From assembly GCA_963854835.1 (NCBI GenBank), contig OY978525.1, forward strand, positions 65,711,407 to 65,775,406: a stretch of DNA of 64,000 nucleotides. The letters run 5' to 3'. Both the position numbers and the translations under genes were made by a program. The DNA comes from Megamerina dolium. Taxonomy: Eukaryota > Arthropoda > Insecta > Diptera > Megamerinidae. The notes under the pieces were generated by a model. It did not search any database. It worked only from the letters and a program-made list of their open reading frames with translations, and was not told the DNA's origin. This document shows, piece by piece, positions 1 through 12,154 of this stretch (the first letter of the stretch is position 1; each line of letters starts with the position of its first letter).

Positions 1-954
1 TTAGGGGTTTTGTTTCAGGCTGAAGATCAATACGATATAACGGTATATTGCTCTTGTTAAGAATGTTGAATACTGTTTTGGCTTGAAACGCTTCTTCCTG
101 AAGGGCAAGTTTGATTTCGTTAATATCAACATTTGGTTCGAAGCCTTTGAGTACAACGATTAAGCACTTACTACTTTTTAGCTGATATGTGTAGTAATTC
201 TTTTTTCCAGCATCAAATTCCGCAATTACTTTGCGATAATGAGTTTCGCTGTAGATTTGCACTTTCGTTTCCTCAATTTGGCCTTTGCGAATAGGAACAA
301 CGTGGAAATTCTTTGGTTCTATCAACTTATCTGCGTTCTCTTAAGAAAATGGGTGGGGGTTTGAAATTTTTCTTGGAGATAATATTTTCGTCACTTTCAT
401 CACCTGAAAGCAGAGCGTATCTATTTTCCGAACTAATAGGGGCAGTGTTCTGCTTTTGAATTTTTGTTGAATTCATTTGTTTTAAATTTTGTGGACTTCT
501 TTTTCGCTTTACTACAGTAATGTAGCGATCAATTCCAGTTTGAACAGCAACTGGTTCTTTATTAGTCATCGCACTAGTTGCTTTAACTACTGGGTCATGC
601 ACTTCAGTAGAAAGGCCGTTATTTGTTTGCTTTGATGTTGTAGCTGTTGGTGTTACAGCAGGAGAAGCGCATTGTACACTCCACGGTATAGAGGGATTTA
701 GTATATCACGAGAGAACAAATTATTTTTTTGTCTGTATTTGTTGTTGTTGCAAAATTTGATGTAGTGTTAGAGTAAGGAATATGGGCAGGCAAAAGATTT
801 GCACTGTTACTTTCACTTGTGCAGTGTGTATCAACTGTTTTTTTTTTTATAATGCACTTATCGGGGGGGTTTGCGCAGATGATTGCAAATTATGGTTTAC
901 ACACACATCAACAGGTGATTGCCGTTGCCGGAGAGGAGAGCGCTGAACACTCAT
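1..954 (-). pseudogene. jockey-clade LINE, ORF1 (gag-like) 5' fragment
   Basis: This is the N-terminal half of a jockey-type ORF1, an RNA-binding Gag-like protein of a non-LTR retrotransposon, cut off by the window edge. It matches the intact ORF1 at 39317-40930 almost base for base on the same strand, including the start codon (complement of 952-954). Compared with that copy, it lacks about 22 bases near 330-340 and has smaller indels around 780-850, so the frame is broken. The open stretch 327-719 is the longest intact part. The 5' UTR probably extends to about 1070 or beyond. The relationship to the intact copy is seen directly; inactivity is inferred. Confidence 0.85.
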
Positions 955-1208
955 ATTACAAACAAAATGTTTGCAAACTATATTATTATTATTTTTTTTT
1001 CTTTGATTTTATTGTTCTTTCTGCTTATCTGTATAAGCAATAAACAACCACAGAAATAACTGCTTGAGTTTATTTAGCGTCCTTTCGCAATATATTTAAT
1101 TTTATAAACAAAATCAATCAATTTTTCGACTCTATCAAAGGAGAGATGCAAAACACGTCCACTTTTATTGGTGACTATCACTATAAGAGCCTTATAATAG
1201 TGCCGACT

Positions 1209-1524
1209 GGGTGCTGTAGCTCGTATAATAGTACTTTGTATTTTCAATCTGCGGTTGAAGCACAACTTTAATAGCGAAAACATTTTTCTTTCGAACGGTA
1301 CCCACCTGTTGGCAAGCAATTGTCAATTCTTAAGACAGTATCAATTTGCCATAGGAAACTTCTAAAAGAACTATATGACAAAGTTAAGAAAACGTGATTT
1401 CACTAGGGCCCTGCCGTTAGGAACCGTCTAAAATAACACTGTCCAAAATTTAACACGCAAAACAGAACTGAAAGAAAAGCTCAGTCAAAGAGCACTTTGG
1501 GCTTATAAGTACTACATATTAATT
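1209..1524 (+). repeat. old copy of tRNA-derived SINE
   Basis: A diverged copy of the SINE seen cleanly at 24998-25355 and 46368-46730. The head GGGTGCTGTAGCTC is recognisable but part of the tRNA-like region is deleted or scrambled. The body, with 'ggtacccacctgt', 'ggcaagcaattg', 'gaaccg' and 'tgtccaaaattt', follows in order. Many substitutions show it is older than the other copies. Confidence 0.75.
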
Positions 1525-2021
1525 CATTCATTCAAACTACTAAAACCACTACTCTGTCCAATGCTTTAACTTGTACAAACGTCAGGAAAGCAAATTAAGG
1601 GAAGGTTACTCATACGTCATATTGCCCTTATCGTCCGTTCCTATAATGTACATGTAATGTAAATCGCACTGCAGTGATTTTAAGTATGCTTTTGTTACAT
1701 TAAATTTTGACGAGATTGAAGTTGCTTATAACACTCTCGGCTTTATAACGTTCGGTATTTTGTGAATAACATAGAAATTCTATAAACAACATAAAACATG
1801 TAGCAATTTCTTCTGCATATTATTTGTCTGGAATTTACATAACCTTATTAGTTGAGTATTGAAATGAAATTAACCGCGCACGCAAGGCGGCCTTTAAATT
1901 TGTTCCAACTTATCATCGTTGTGTAAGTATCACAACCAAAATTTATTACGCCACGTTTAGGCATATGTAATTTGCAAGTTTTGTAGTTGGATCATTTCGC
2001 GCAGCTCTAATAATAACATAT
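1525..2021. other. no recognisable feature
   Basis: About 500 bases of AT-rich DNA. No open frame of note, repeat or recognisable protein similarity was seen on either strand. Confidence 0.5.
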
Positions 2022-2384
2022 TGTTACGTTTTTATTTATGAGCGTTTAATTCTATTTGAATCAACCTTGTTTGATCACTGGATTCTGTTAATAATAATTG
2101 CAATACTATTTTGTACAACTATATACAACAACAATTTATTTAATTAACTCTATTTACAATCAACTATTTACAATAACTCTTTAACGTGCTTGCAATTTTT
2201 GCCTCTGATACTGCACCAATGTTTGCGCGATCACTTTCGGGATTTAATTGAATTCATTTGTCAAAAACTGGCCCTTTTTATACTCTGTGGCAACACTCCA
2301 GAATCTTCTTTTATCGTAGTCGGGATTCTTCTCTTTCCTTCTCATTGGCTTGTTCTGGTTATCGCCTATTTCTTTATGTTGACA
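2022..2384 (-). repeat. putative LTR of the gypsy relic
   Basis: On the minus strand this stretch starts TGTCAAC and ends GTAACA, the TG...CA form of a retroviral-type LTR. It lies downstream of a gypsy integrase end on the same strand. It holds a TATA-like TATAAAAAGG and several AATAAA signals in the expected order. No second copy is in the window to confirm the borders. Confidence 0.5.
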
Positions 2385-2494
2385 TTCTTTTCGATGCCTC
2401 CAATATTCGTGTTACTCACAATAGTGATGAGTAACTAACCATCGATACTCGTTAAACTGCCCTCCTCTTAACCTTGTTCGTCTCGAACCAGTTT

Positions 2495-2995
2495 TTATAC
2501 TTCCTCCCGATATGGCGCAAGTCGCTCCAAGTGCACTACTTTAAACTTTGCTCTTTTATTCCAGGCACGTTGAATACAATACACTACGCCATTTATCTTT
2601 GTTATAATCACATATGGTCCTTCCCAATGAGTCTGTAGTTTAGGGGACAGACCTTTCTTTCGTTGTGGAGTGTGAAGCATTAAAAGCTCTCCTTCATAGA
2701 ACCGTTTTGAATTTGCTTTTAAGTCATACCTGGTCTTCATCTTATAGCTTATCATCTACGACCGCTCTCTGATAAACTGATGTACTTCAACCAACTGTTC
2801 AGGCTTTTCGCTGGTGTAGTTACCTTCGGTTGATCTCGTTCGTGTTGTAAATCCAAATTTTAAATCAGCTGGCAGGTGATTTAAAATTTGGGGTGTAGCA
2901 GTCGTCATATCATGTTGTGTGCATTGATATGCCATGAGGAACATTGGTATATGTAATTCCCAGTCTCTTTGGTATTTATCTTCGACTTTTATCAA
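2495..2995 (-). pseudogene. Ty3/gypsy integrase C-terminal fragment
   Basis: Two adjoining minus-strand frames encode the end of a Ty3/gypsy polyprotein. The first (2756-2995) resembles the core-to-C-terminal transition, with the motif HIPMFLMAYQ. The second (2495-2755) has the GPY/F-type module, with WEGPYVI and VVHLERLAPY near its end. They are separated by a stop and there is no reverse transcriptase upstream, so this is a truncated relic. The LTR candidate at 2022-2384 lies just downstream, as expected for the element's 3' end. About 110 bases between them (2385-2494) are gypsy-derived or unassigned. Confidence 0.8.
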
Positions 2996-3089
2996 ATATT
3001 AATTAATTAATTTATTTAGTTAATTTTGTTGGTGGACAAGACTAATTTTCCACATATTCGCAATTGTAAAAGCGCGAAAGAACTATAGG

Positions 3090-3704
3090 AATAGCTTGAT
3101 GGTGATTCAGAAGTTCTGCTCGACAAAATTGAAGGATTTCTCCACCGTCGGAGAATACGTTAATACAATCATCAACACAGCACATCAGCTGCAAGGTGCT
3201 GGTCTAAAGGTAGCTAGGAGTGGACAGGGTCCATGTTGCTGTCTGGACTACCCGAATCGTATAAGCCAATTATTATGGTTATACAAAGTTCAAGAGTAGG
3301 AACAACGCGCGACACGATCAAATTGAAACTGCTTCAAGATGTTGTGGTAGAAAAAGTGATAAGAACAACTCGAAGGGAACAAAAAGCCTCAATTGCAATA
3401 AGTTTGATCAAATTGCAACAAAAAGTCCTGAGAAGAGACAAAAACCGGTCAAAGGAACATTATACAGCAGAAAGAAGCCGATGTGGTAATTGCAAATAAT
3501 TCCAAAATGCATGTCAACCAGCAGGAATCAGAAACTGGAAGTGTATTTTCATGACGTTCTTCATGTTCCGGAATTGTGCAGCAATCTGTTATCTGTGGCA
3601 AAAATAGTTAATAAAGGCCATGAGATTACATTCAACAGGTTCGGTTGCAAAGTCATTAATGCAGATGGTGTCATCATTGCTACTGGAAAATTGGTAAATG
3701 ATAT
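3090..3704 (+). pseudogene. Ty1/copia element A: gag and protease-region fragment
   Basis: Overlapping frames at 3096-3299, 3233-3499 and 3490-3723 encode pieces of a copia-type Gag and the region around the protease. Recognisable strings are LKDFSTVGEYVNTI, SGLPESYKPIIMV and, further on, FHDVLHVPELCSNLLSVAKI, which precedes the integrase in copia polyproteins. Frameshifts join the frames and no long ORF survives. The coding sequence is cut by the solo LTR at 3705-4367 and resumes in register afterwards. Its 5' boundary is not visible. Confidence 0.8.
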
Positions 3705-4367
3705 TGTTCCGAGCAAAATATGAAATATGCACATATGCATATTTTGCCTCCCGACATATTTCCCGAAATTGGGAACTACATATTTATTCATATACATACC
3801 AACATTGCTCGAAACTGTGATATACACAATCCATACTAATATTACTTATAATTGTGGAATGCCAGAACATTGAGCACTTTCCCACACAATTCGTAGTTCT
3901 GCACTTACGTAAGCATACCTGTGTAAGCATACATGATAACTAAAATCACGCTGACTACTCATGTGTGTGAATATCAAAAAGTTGCTTTCTCACGTTATGG
4001 GTACCTAAATTCACGCATGTGGAGTACACTTAGTGAAGGCAGTCGCTTCTCAGTTGTAAGTCTTGCACCTAAGTGCTAGCGTTTAAGAAATTGTGAAATA
4101 CTGCCATCCTCCAGTATTGGTGTAAGAGTGTAAGAAATTGTAAATACTGCGGTCCTTACGAGGCCCTCCAGTATTAGTGTAAAAGTGCAAAATCGAAAAT
4201 AACACCGGCAATAAAAAACGAATACCCAAAACCGCAAGTATCATTGATAAAGTTTTATTTCAGCTAACTAGTGTGATAGACTTGAAGGATATTTAGGAGC
4301 TTAGTTCTAGGTGTTAATCCTGTTCGTTAGGTACTTAGTGAGTGTTGTGGAAAAATAGTACACAACA
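3705..4367 (+). repeat. solo LTR inserted in copia element A
   Basis: A 663-base block starting TGTTCC and ending ACAACA interrupts copia coding sequence. It is flanked by ATAT (3701-3704) and ATGT (4368-4371), a 4-base target duplication with one change. Removing the block and one flank rejoins the copia reading frame. There is no internal coding sequence, so it fits a solo LTR left by recombination. The strand is uncertain; AATAAA-like signals lie near 4210 on the plus strand. The family is not identified. Confidence 0.65.
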
Positions 4368-5567
4368 ATGTGCCGTCTCAATCAAGTGAAAAAGGAAGTA
4401 GCATATGTAACTCCCAAAAGCGCTGCAGATTTGATATGGCATAGACGAATTGGACATACAAGTAATCATGCTTTAAGAGGAAAAATGTTTCGACTTCCAT
4501 TTAAGGATATAGGTGTCAGGGCATCGACGATTTTGGAGGTCGTGCATTCAGACCTATGTGGTCCTATGGAACAAATGTCAATCGGCGGTTCGCGTTACAT
4601 ATTAACCTTCATTGACGACTTTTCCTGCAAGGTTTATGTGTACTCCATGAAACGTTAATGAGGGCAATGATGAAACAAATTCATAAATTTCAAAGTTTTT
4701 GTGGAGAAACAGTCGGGTCAACATGTGAAAGCGTTAAGGAGTGATAATGGAACTGAATACTGCAATTCCACTATGTCGAAGTTCCTCAACCAAAATGGAA
4801 TTTTTCGGCAGCACGGATTAGCTGAACGGATGAACAAAACCATCATCAAAATGACACGTCGTTTACTAATCGAAGCTAGATTAGAAGAAGTTCTGGGCTG
4901 AAGCTGCAGTATATTTGAAAAATTAAATGCCTTGGTAAAAAAAAACCATCTCTTCAGAATCTCACGGTATTTGGTTGTAAAGCAGTCATCCATGTACCAA
5001 AGGAAAGGCGTAAGAAAATGGACGACAAGGGTCAGGAAGTTACTTTTATTGGTTACTGTAATCATGTAAAAACATACCGTTTTTACAATCACTCAACAAA
5101 GAAAGTAATGGTAAGCAGAGATGCAGTATTCTTGGAAAATATGTTTCATCATTCCAAACGAACTTCTTACGACATTGAATACTATAACATTTTACCAGAC
5201 TGCGATTCAGTGGGGTAGATTGAAGATAAAACACTATTAGAAGACGTTGTGTCATCTGAAGGGTAAGATTTCTATTCCGGTAAATCCGAAGACTTGAACG
5301 ATGTTGATGAGTCTTCAAATACAGGAATCGCAATTGAGAATATGCGAGAATTAAAAATCAAGCAGCTAGAAAACACTATGTCTCGTGTGTCAGTATTGAA
5401 TCAAAATGTGTCAGTATTGATCCAAAATCGTAAAACGATGCTTTGAAAAGCATTAATAAGGTTGAGTGACTATGTGCAATGAAGGAAGAGCTTTGTGTAC
5501 TGATGGAAAATGACACCTGGCATATAGTAGACTTACTTCATGGAAATAAACCTATCGACTCGAAATG
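4368..5567 (+). pseudogene. copia element A: GAG-pre-integrase and integrase fragment
   Basis: Continuation of the copia polyprotein. It has the zinc-binding pre-integrase motif (LIWHRRIGHTSNHAL), then HSDLCGPM and YILTFIDDFS of the integrase core. Next come LRSDNGTEYCN with the second catalytic aspartate and the HGLAERMNKTI region, then the C-terminal 'FIGYCNHVKTYRFYN' region. Stops and frameshifts near 4658, 4900 and 5215 make it a relic. It ends at the TA (5568-5569) where a mariner-like element inserted. The strings follow the usual order of copia pol. Confidence 0.85.
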
Positions 5568-5569
5568 TA

Positions 5570-6540
5570 AAGGGTTATCCATTTCGCGGTTTCAAAAGTA
5601 TAGGGCTAGAATTCGACATCTGTCAAACTGAGTTGTTAAAATAATTTCTTTCTTTTTCAGTTCAAAGTCTGACATTTGCGAAAATGGATCGCTTAACTAT
5701 CGCACAACGCATTAAAATTGTAAAAACCTACTACAAAAATGGTGATTCTGCCACAGCCACATATAGTGCTTTAAGAGGAGATTATGGTCCAACTACGTCC
5801 AGCAATTGGCAAAATTGTGAAGAAATATGAAGAGACTGGATCGGTTACAGATATTGTAAGGCCTGTGCATCATCGTTTCGCTCGTACCACCGAAAATTTC
5901 GCTGCTGTAAGTGAAAGTGTTGCCGAAGACCCGAATGTGTCGATTCCTCGTCGTTCTCGTCGTATTTTGCATTTGGATCTACACCTACATCCATATAAAA
6001 TCCAGCTCACACAACAACTGAAGCCAGCTGACCATTCACAACGTCGTAGATACGTCGAATGGGTGCTTGAACAACAGGCGGTGGACGTCGATTTTTCGAA
6101 CAAAATTTTCTTCAGCGACGAAGCACATTAACAAACAAAATTGTCGTATTTGGGGTTCTGAGAATCCTCAAGTAATTGAAGAGAGGCCACTACATCCACA
6201 AAAAGTCACTGCTTGGTGCGCTCTTTGGTCCGGAGGTGTGATTGGACCTTACTTCTTCGAAAACGACGAATTCGGAGCGTTATGGTCATATGATAACCGA
6301 CTTTTTTTGCCTACTATTGAAGAATACGACTTAGAGAATATATGGTTTCAACAAGACGGTGCCACATGCCACACAACTCGAGCGAATATGGCTTTATTGC
6401 AAGAGAAATTTTCTGGCCGCGTAATTTCTCGTCGTGGCGATATCAAGTGGCCACCAAGATCATGCGATTTGACACCGCTTGACTTTTTTTTGTGGGTACT
6501 CGTCCAAAAGGCTGTTGTTAGGTTTGGCAGTAAAATTTGA
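5570..6540 (+). mobile_element. rosa-like (DD41D) mariner, 3' truncated, in copia A
   Basis: A Tc1/mariner superfamily DNA transposon. The left end AAGGGTTATCCATT, preceded by TA, resembles the terminal repeat of the copy at 62030. The transposase begins near 5684, with an N-terminal helix-turn-helix region. It runs through frameshifts past FFSDEAH (first catalytic Asp), KVTAWCALWSGGVIGPYFF and WFQQDGATCH (second Asp), to PPRSCDLTPLDFFLW. Exactly 41 residues lie between the second and third aspartates, the spacing of the rosa family first known from a tephritid. The gene and right terminal repeat are lost at about 6540, where copia coding resumes. It is non-autonomous today. Confidence 0.75.
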
Positions 6541-6902
6541 TTTATACATTGATCAGATGGACGTTGTACCAGCCACAAAGCGAATTAAATAAAGAAATTT
6601 ACATGAAGTGTCCTGAAGAATTTGCGACTGAGAAAGGAAAGGTGTGTAGACTCAAGAAATCACTGTACGGACTAAGGCAAGCTAGTAGAGTATGCAATAA
6701 GATGCTTGACAACACTTTAAAATCAGTTGGATTGATACAGTCAAAGGTCGATCCAAGTATTTACCATAGTTTAAAAGACGATGAAATTTCATATGTGGCA
6801 ATTTACGTAGACGACATCTTAATATTTACAAATAAAAAGAAAAATAAGATGAAAATCAAAAAGACTTGGGCGAAGCAAAGTACATACATACATATATACT
6901 AA
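6541..6902 (+). pseudogene. copia element A: reverse transcriptase fragment
   Basis: Copia reverse transcriptase resumes after the mariner. The strings CRLKKSLYGLRQASR and YVAIYVDDILIF (YVDD active-site motif) are diagnostic of Ty1/copia. Roughly a hundred codons expected between the integrase and this point are missing, suggesting a deletion with or after the mariner insertion. Decayed RNase H sequence may continue to about 7160. It ends near a (GATA)n tract at 7164-7180. Confidence 0.8.
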
Positions 6903-7352
6903 CTATCTAAGAACTGTTCAGTATTATAAACAAGGTTTTGTTGATGGAAGTCATATGTCTATGATAAAAGATAAGTTTGCCATTCTGGTATAGTTGATTA
7001 TTGTTGTTTAACAACCTTAAATACAAGGAAGTTTGCTTAGATATATACTCGACCATACGTTCAGCTCATAGAGGATTGGTTTTGGATGCTATGCACCATC
7101 TTACCTACAACAAAGAAATACTTGTAAAAGTAATGAAGAAATGGTATTATTTTGAATATGGTTGATAGATAGATAGATTGATTGTAGAGCGGAAACCTTG
7201 TCACCTTGTCACTGCAGCCAATATAGATCTATTGTGACATACTCTGAAAACTTACAAGTATTTCTTAAGTCTAGTATTCACTAGGAATTCAAAGACATCT
7301 TTAGGAGACTTGTCCGTTATGTCTGACGGTTCCAGGTCATAACTACGAATAA

Positions 7353-7880
7353 CTAACGAAGCTTGGTCCATATCAGACCATTACAGTGACAAAGTAGATG
7401 TTCAGCTGTTTCTTCGTCTTCGTTACATAACCTACAGAGGTAGTTTTGACTTATCCTCATATTGTGTAGGTGTTTCATAACTCTGCAATGTCCGGTCAGG
7501 AATCCCGTGACAATGCGGATACCAGTCCGAGTCAAGCTCAGTACTTCAGCAGTTCTTTTGTGAGAACGGTATGGCATAAAGGTTTTCGCAACTCTAATAT
7601 CTTTTGTTTCCATTCAATACTGGTGCGATTTTCTTTCTAACCCAGTATTAATTTTATATTTGGTGGAGCTCCAAGGCAGCCCGCAGAATGGTTCTGGTCT
7701 AATAAATTTACTGGCTGCCCCTTTTCTTGCAAGCCCATCTGCCTTTTCGTTTCCTAAATGTCCACTATGACCTGGCCCCCATATCAGATGAACTCTGTTA
7801 TTAGATGCTAGTTTTTTTAGAAGTATTAAACAATACCTAACTAATTTCGATTTAATTTCGAAAGCACTAAGCGCTAGCAA
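7353..7880 (-). pseudogene. LINE RNase H and C-terminal domain fragment
   Basis: Two adjacent minus frames (7614-7880 then 7353-7613). The first carries RNase H features, including VHLIWGPGHSGHLGNEKAD, the conserved His and last catalytic Asp region. The second has the LTRTGIRIVTGFLTGHC segment and CRLCNEDEETAEHLLCHC, a CCHC-like cysteine-histidine tail typical of RNase H-bearing LINEs and their Drosophila relatives. A stop between them breaks the frame. Both belong to the relic at 7170-11030. Confidence 0.8.
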
Positions 7881-9523
7881 TGCAGCGTTACTATCAGAGT
7901 GAATATAGATGTAACAATTTAATGTTCCTCTTTCTAATTCCTATCTTAAGCACAGCTCTATCGCATATATTTCGGCCTGAAAAACTGAATTCGCTTGACA
8001 AATGTACGCAAAAATACTCCTTATGGGTTTTTCTCCAAATACCCCTGCTTCAACACTTTCACCGGTTTTTGAGCCATCTGTGTACCGTACATGAGACATA
8101 GTTGCCGGTCGAGGTCAATTCTGTTCCCAATTAACCCTATCTGGGAGTGTGATCTTAAAATTACGTTCAAAGTTATACTGGGTTTTGCAGAAGTTATTAA
8201 GGGTAAAATTAAACCTACTCGTCACTATTTCTTCTTCTACCTTCCTCATTTCCAATGATCAGCTTTACTGCAAATTGCAAAGCATATTTCTTAAGGAAAA
8301 GATGAATGGAAGGTAAATTAATCAAGACCTCAAGAGCAGTAGTCGCAGTTGACTTCATTGCTCCTGTTACATAGACGCAGGCTAGTCTTGGAATTTTATT
8401 GATCTTAGCATGTGCTGTAACCTTGTCCAGCTTTTAGCACTAAATCGGTGCCGCATAGGCAATAGGGTCTTGTAATTGCTGTGATAGCCACAGTGACATT
8501 GTAGGATTTAGTCCCCAATTTTTTCCCAGAAAGTTTTTGCTTTGTTTATGGTCTTTGTTATGTGACTATTCCACAGAAATTTCTCGTCGAGTGTTATACC
8601 TAGGTATTTCACTTCACTAGAGAAAGGTATCGTCTCACCAAAATAGAAGGCTCTGAAGTTGTTCCTTACTCTTTTTCTAGTAAATATTACTATGCAGGTT
8701 TTCTTTGGGTTGCCGTTTAGTCTTACCTTCCTGCACCAGTTCGATACCTAGGTGAAAGCTCTCTGGAGTAAATGTGAGATTGTATCTTCAAATTTTCCTC
8801 TGATAAGTATGATAATGTCATCCGCATAGTTGTAGCAGCTCGTCAACAACGATGGACCATAAAAGTAGAGATAAGACTCCACCTTGAGGACACCCTTTAG
8901 TTGCTCGGACCTGCAGGTTTGTCGAACCTAAAGAAGAAGATTTGATTATTCTTCCCTTTAGGATATTTCCTATCCATCTACATGTTGTCTGATCGACACC
9001 TCAGTTGTGAGTAGAACAATTAATATGTGAGAAATCGATGTTATTGAAAGCTCACTCAATGTCTAGGAAACAACCAACTGCATACTCTTTATTCTCAAGT
9101 GAGTTATCAATCATCTGCGTGAGGTTTAAGAGAGTATGTGTGATGGATTTTCCTGGTTCATAGGCATATTGATTTCTGAGCTGAGGCTCCCATTTAAGAT
9201 ACCTTATCTCTTATATGTCTATTAACTAATGTTTTAAGGAGAAATAATGTCAATCTAATCGGTCTATACTGGGACTTTGTTAGGGAACTGTCTTTACCGT
9301 CCGCTTTAGGTATGTACCGATGGATTACCTCTCTCCATTTGCAGGGAACTGTTCCCCAGGCAAAACTAGCCCCAAAAATATTGATTAGATTATGTATTAT
9401 GCGAGGAGGCTCTTTTTGTAGGAGTGCTGGAATAATATTGTCTGCTCTGGGGGATTTATATGGATGAAATGTGCTTATTCCCTAATTTATTCTCTCTTCA
9501 CAGAATATTTCCCTGGCCCTGAT

Positions 9524-9979
9524 TCAGTCATGATTTGTAGGTTTGTGGTCAACAATCATTTCGGATTGTGCCTCGTCTAAAGCTAAGGAATCTGGGAAGT
9601 GAACATTAGCGAGAAGATTTAGGTTCTCAGCGCTATTATTCGTATAGGTTGCGTCAGGTTTCTTAAGAAGTCTAATATTATTAGTATGCATTTTCGAGAA
9701 AACTTTCTGAATTCTGGAACAACTGCTTAGTTCATTAAGCTCACCACAGAAATTCCTTCTCGATTCTCTCTTAGCTCTTCTAATTTCTCTATTATACTTA
9801 GTGAAGGATCCTATATATGTAAACCAGTCACCATTCTTTTTAGCTCTATTGATAAGTTTTCTGCTTTCTTTCCGCAATTTGTATAAATATGTATTCCACC
9901 AGGGAGTAATCCTATTGCCTGATTTTTCTTTTTCTGGACATGCTTGGTCGTAAGAGTTTACCAATGCAGTGCTTGTCAT
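9524..9979 (-). pseudogene. LINE endonuclease-RT linker fragment
   Basis: A 151-codon open stretch from the region between endonuclease and reverse transcriptase of the same relic. The string ITPWWNTYLYKLRKESRKLI followed by YNREIRRAKRESRRNFC is typical of this linker in LOA-like and related LINEs. No catalytic residues are in this piece. Confidence 0.75.
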
Positions 9980-11099
9980 TCCACTCGCAATTTCGAGTTC
10001 ATCAGGATTCTTAACCTAGCCACATCTGGTCATATAGTCTCATAATAGGCTCTGGAAAGTGTCCTAGTCAGTTAACTTAGGATTCCTATAAGTAGCAGTT
10101 ATTTTTATATCGGACTCAATGTCGAATCTTCTTCATCGGAAACTTTCCAATTCCTGATGAAATTCTTTAGGAATGTATTACATAGGGTCTAGGACTTTTC
10201 TCTAAAACTGTTCAAGAAGGTAGGTTTATTACCTATATTTAAAATCTCTAACCTATTACAGTTAATGAATTCAAATAAGCACTCAACTCTCTGATTAATG
10301 TTCGTGCTACCCCAAATCGTGTGGTGTGCATTTGCGTCACTGCAGATCACAAAATGGTTGTTGTTGCTGCTGTTGTGCTCAATTAGTCCCTTTAGTTGCA
10401 GAAGGGAGAGGTCATCTGAGTCTCCCGATATGTAGGTTTAGCAAAGGATGATCTCTGACCCACCTGCCAGTTCTAATTTTACCCATGTTATTTATTTGAT
10501 GGACTCTTTTTAAGTCCAGCCCGCATCCATTTTTGGCCCTTGCTAGAGTGCAGCTAGGTGATTGTGGGGCGGGGGGTGCATTCATCTAGGGGCGGCCTGA
10601 GTGCACCAGTCAGATGCTCCTGTTCTTACACCAACTTTAGGGGATGTACGAGATATCGGAACTGTCCCCTTTGGCTGTGTCAACGAAGTTGCCATTTTCG
10701 TTGTAGATGATGCCGCTCTTGAGGCTGCTGCACCAGAATTCGACGGAATGTCATCCTCGCTCCTGACTGCTTCATTTTAGGCCGCTTTGGCCCCAGTCTT
10801 CATTCTCATATGGATCTGCGAAAAGTTCAGGAATAATTTCCCTCCCTGTGACACAATTCTTTTCCTCGAACCTTGAGGATATAGTGACAAACAGTCCGAT
10901 ATTCTGCTTTGCCAATCGGCTCAGCAGTACAACAAATGTTACCGCACCTTCCGGTGGCAGACATGTTGTACATATGTACGTTTGGGGTATTTCAGCACCC
11001 TCGGTCAACCTTATGCTGGCATTTGGCTAGGGTTTTGTTTGGTTGTTGTGGCACGTAAGAGACAGCTACCCATCCCTAGTAATGCTGTTGACAAAGCCG

Positions 11100-11620
11100 A
11101 GATTATTGTTGAGATTTTCGGATTTATCTACCTCTGACAATATACTCTTCTTTATCAGTGAATGAACAATGAACATGCTAACTTAAACAAATTAAAATTC
11201 AATTCATATAAGTTGGCACAAATGTCTGTGAAATGGGAGGAATATTATGCGATTAAAAAGAAATACAAGCAATTGATCAAATTAAAAAAAGTAAAACATT
11301 TGGAACATTTGGAGTTAAACAGAAAGGATAGTAAAAGTGGACATTTTTAAAACAATCTACAAGGATGACAACAGAAAAATCCATATGGTCAAAGATTATT
11401 ATTGATAATAAACTGAGCGAAAAGGAGATTGCAAAGGGGTTAAATAGGGTTTTCGTGGTAGTAGTATAACTGATATCAGCAATGTGATAGAAAAAATTGG
11501 AGGGAATCTGAATATATTAATAAATGAGGAAAACAGATTTAAAATAAAGAACGTAAGTACTGCTGAAATAGAGAAGATTATAAGTCTATTTAAGTCACCC
11601 AGTACTTAAACAGATGAAAT
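11100..11620 (+). pseudogene. decayed non-LTR retrotransposon linker
   Basis: Short plus frames (11162-11350 and frames to about 11620) read like the lysine-rich linker and N-terminal RT region of a non-LTR element: WEEYYAIKKKYKQLIKL, then 'TAEIEKIISLFKSPST'. Frameshifts and stops are frequent. The clade cannot be told. The following 230 bases up to the SINE hold nothing recognisable. Confidence 0.4.
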
Positions 11621-11855
11621 CAGCCGTTAGATAGCACCCGTCGTATTGTTATTGTTTTGATCTGTTTTGCTACTGCTGATCGTTGATTATTCGTAATCAT
11701 CTGGTTTAAAGTGATTTAAAATAAAAAACAATATACAACATTCAACCAAGCACAATTTACCATAGAATATTAAATACATATTAAACACATTAAAATATTC
11801 ATTACATAAATTAAAAACGCTTCATTCAAATTATATATAACGTAAACATAAAGTG

Positions 11856-12154
11856 TGGGTGCCGTAGTTCAGTGGTTAGTACGTTGGCCTTCTGATTTGT
11901 AGGTCGTGGGTTCAATCCTCAGCTGAAGCATAACAAAATTTGATATCGAAAAGATTTTTCTTTGGAACGGTACCCACTTGCCGGCAAGAATTGGCAATTT
12001 TTCCGGCAGTAACAATTTGCCAAAAATGCTTCTTAAAAGAGCTCTGTGCCAAAAACTAAGTTAAAGTAATGTCACAAGGCTTCTGCCGTTAGGAACCGGC
12101 TAATATAAGAAGGTTTCTTCTAATGCTGTCCAAAATTAACATGCGCAACAGTAT
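11856..12154 (+). repeat. tRNA-derived SINE, 3' part displaced by RTE insertion
   Basis: Head with a Pol III A box (TAGTTCAGTGG) and B box (GGTTCAATCC), then the shared body. The copy stops at '...gcaacagta', where the RTE element begins, so about 55 bases of its tail are missing. The tail is not found after the RTE copy, whose far end is rearranged. Confidence 0.85.

Larger units (their letters stand above)
7170..11030 (-). mobile_element. LOA-clade-like LINE relic with RNase H domain
   Basis: A degraded non-LTR retrotransposon on the minus strand. In coding order it has an ORF1 remnant (10772-11008) and an endonuclease with a CSDANAHHTIWGS-type motif (complement of about 10290-10360). These are followed by a linker (9524-9979), an RT with NYADDIIIL (complement near 8815-8830), RNase H (7614-7880) and a C-terminal zinc-finger-like tail (7353-7613). 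RNase H after RT plus the PWWN...KAKR-type linker suggests the LOA group, though other RNase H-bearing clades are possible. Many stops interrupt it. The 3' end lies near a (TAGA)n tract. Confidence 0.7.

Noticed and set aside
11866..11935. A functional tRNA gene
   Set aside because: Box A and B are present, but the sequence is the head of a dispersed SINE with a non-tRNA body and no clean cloverleaf.
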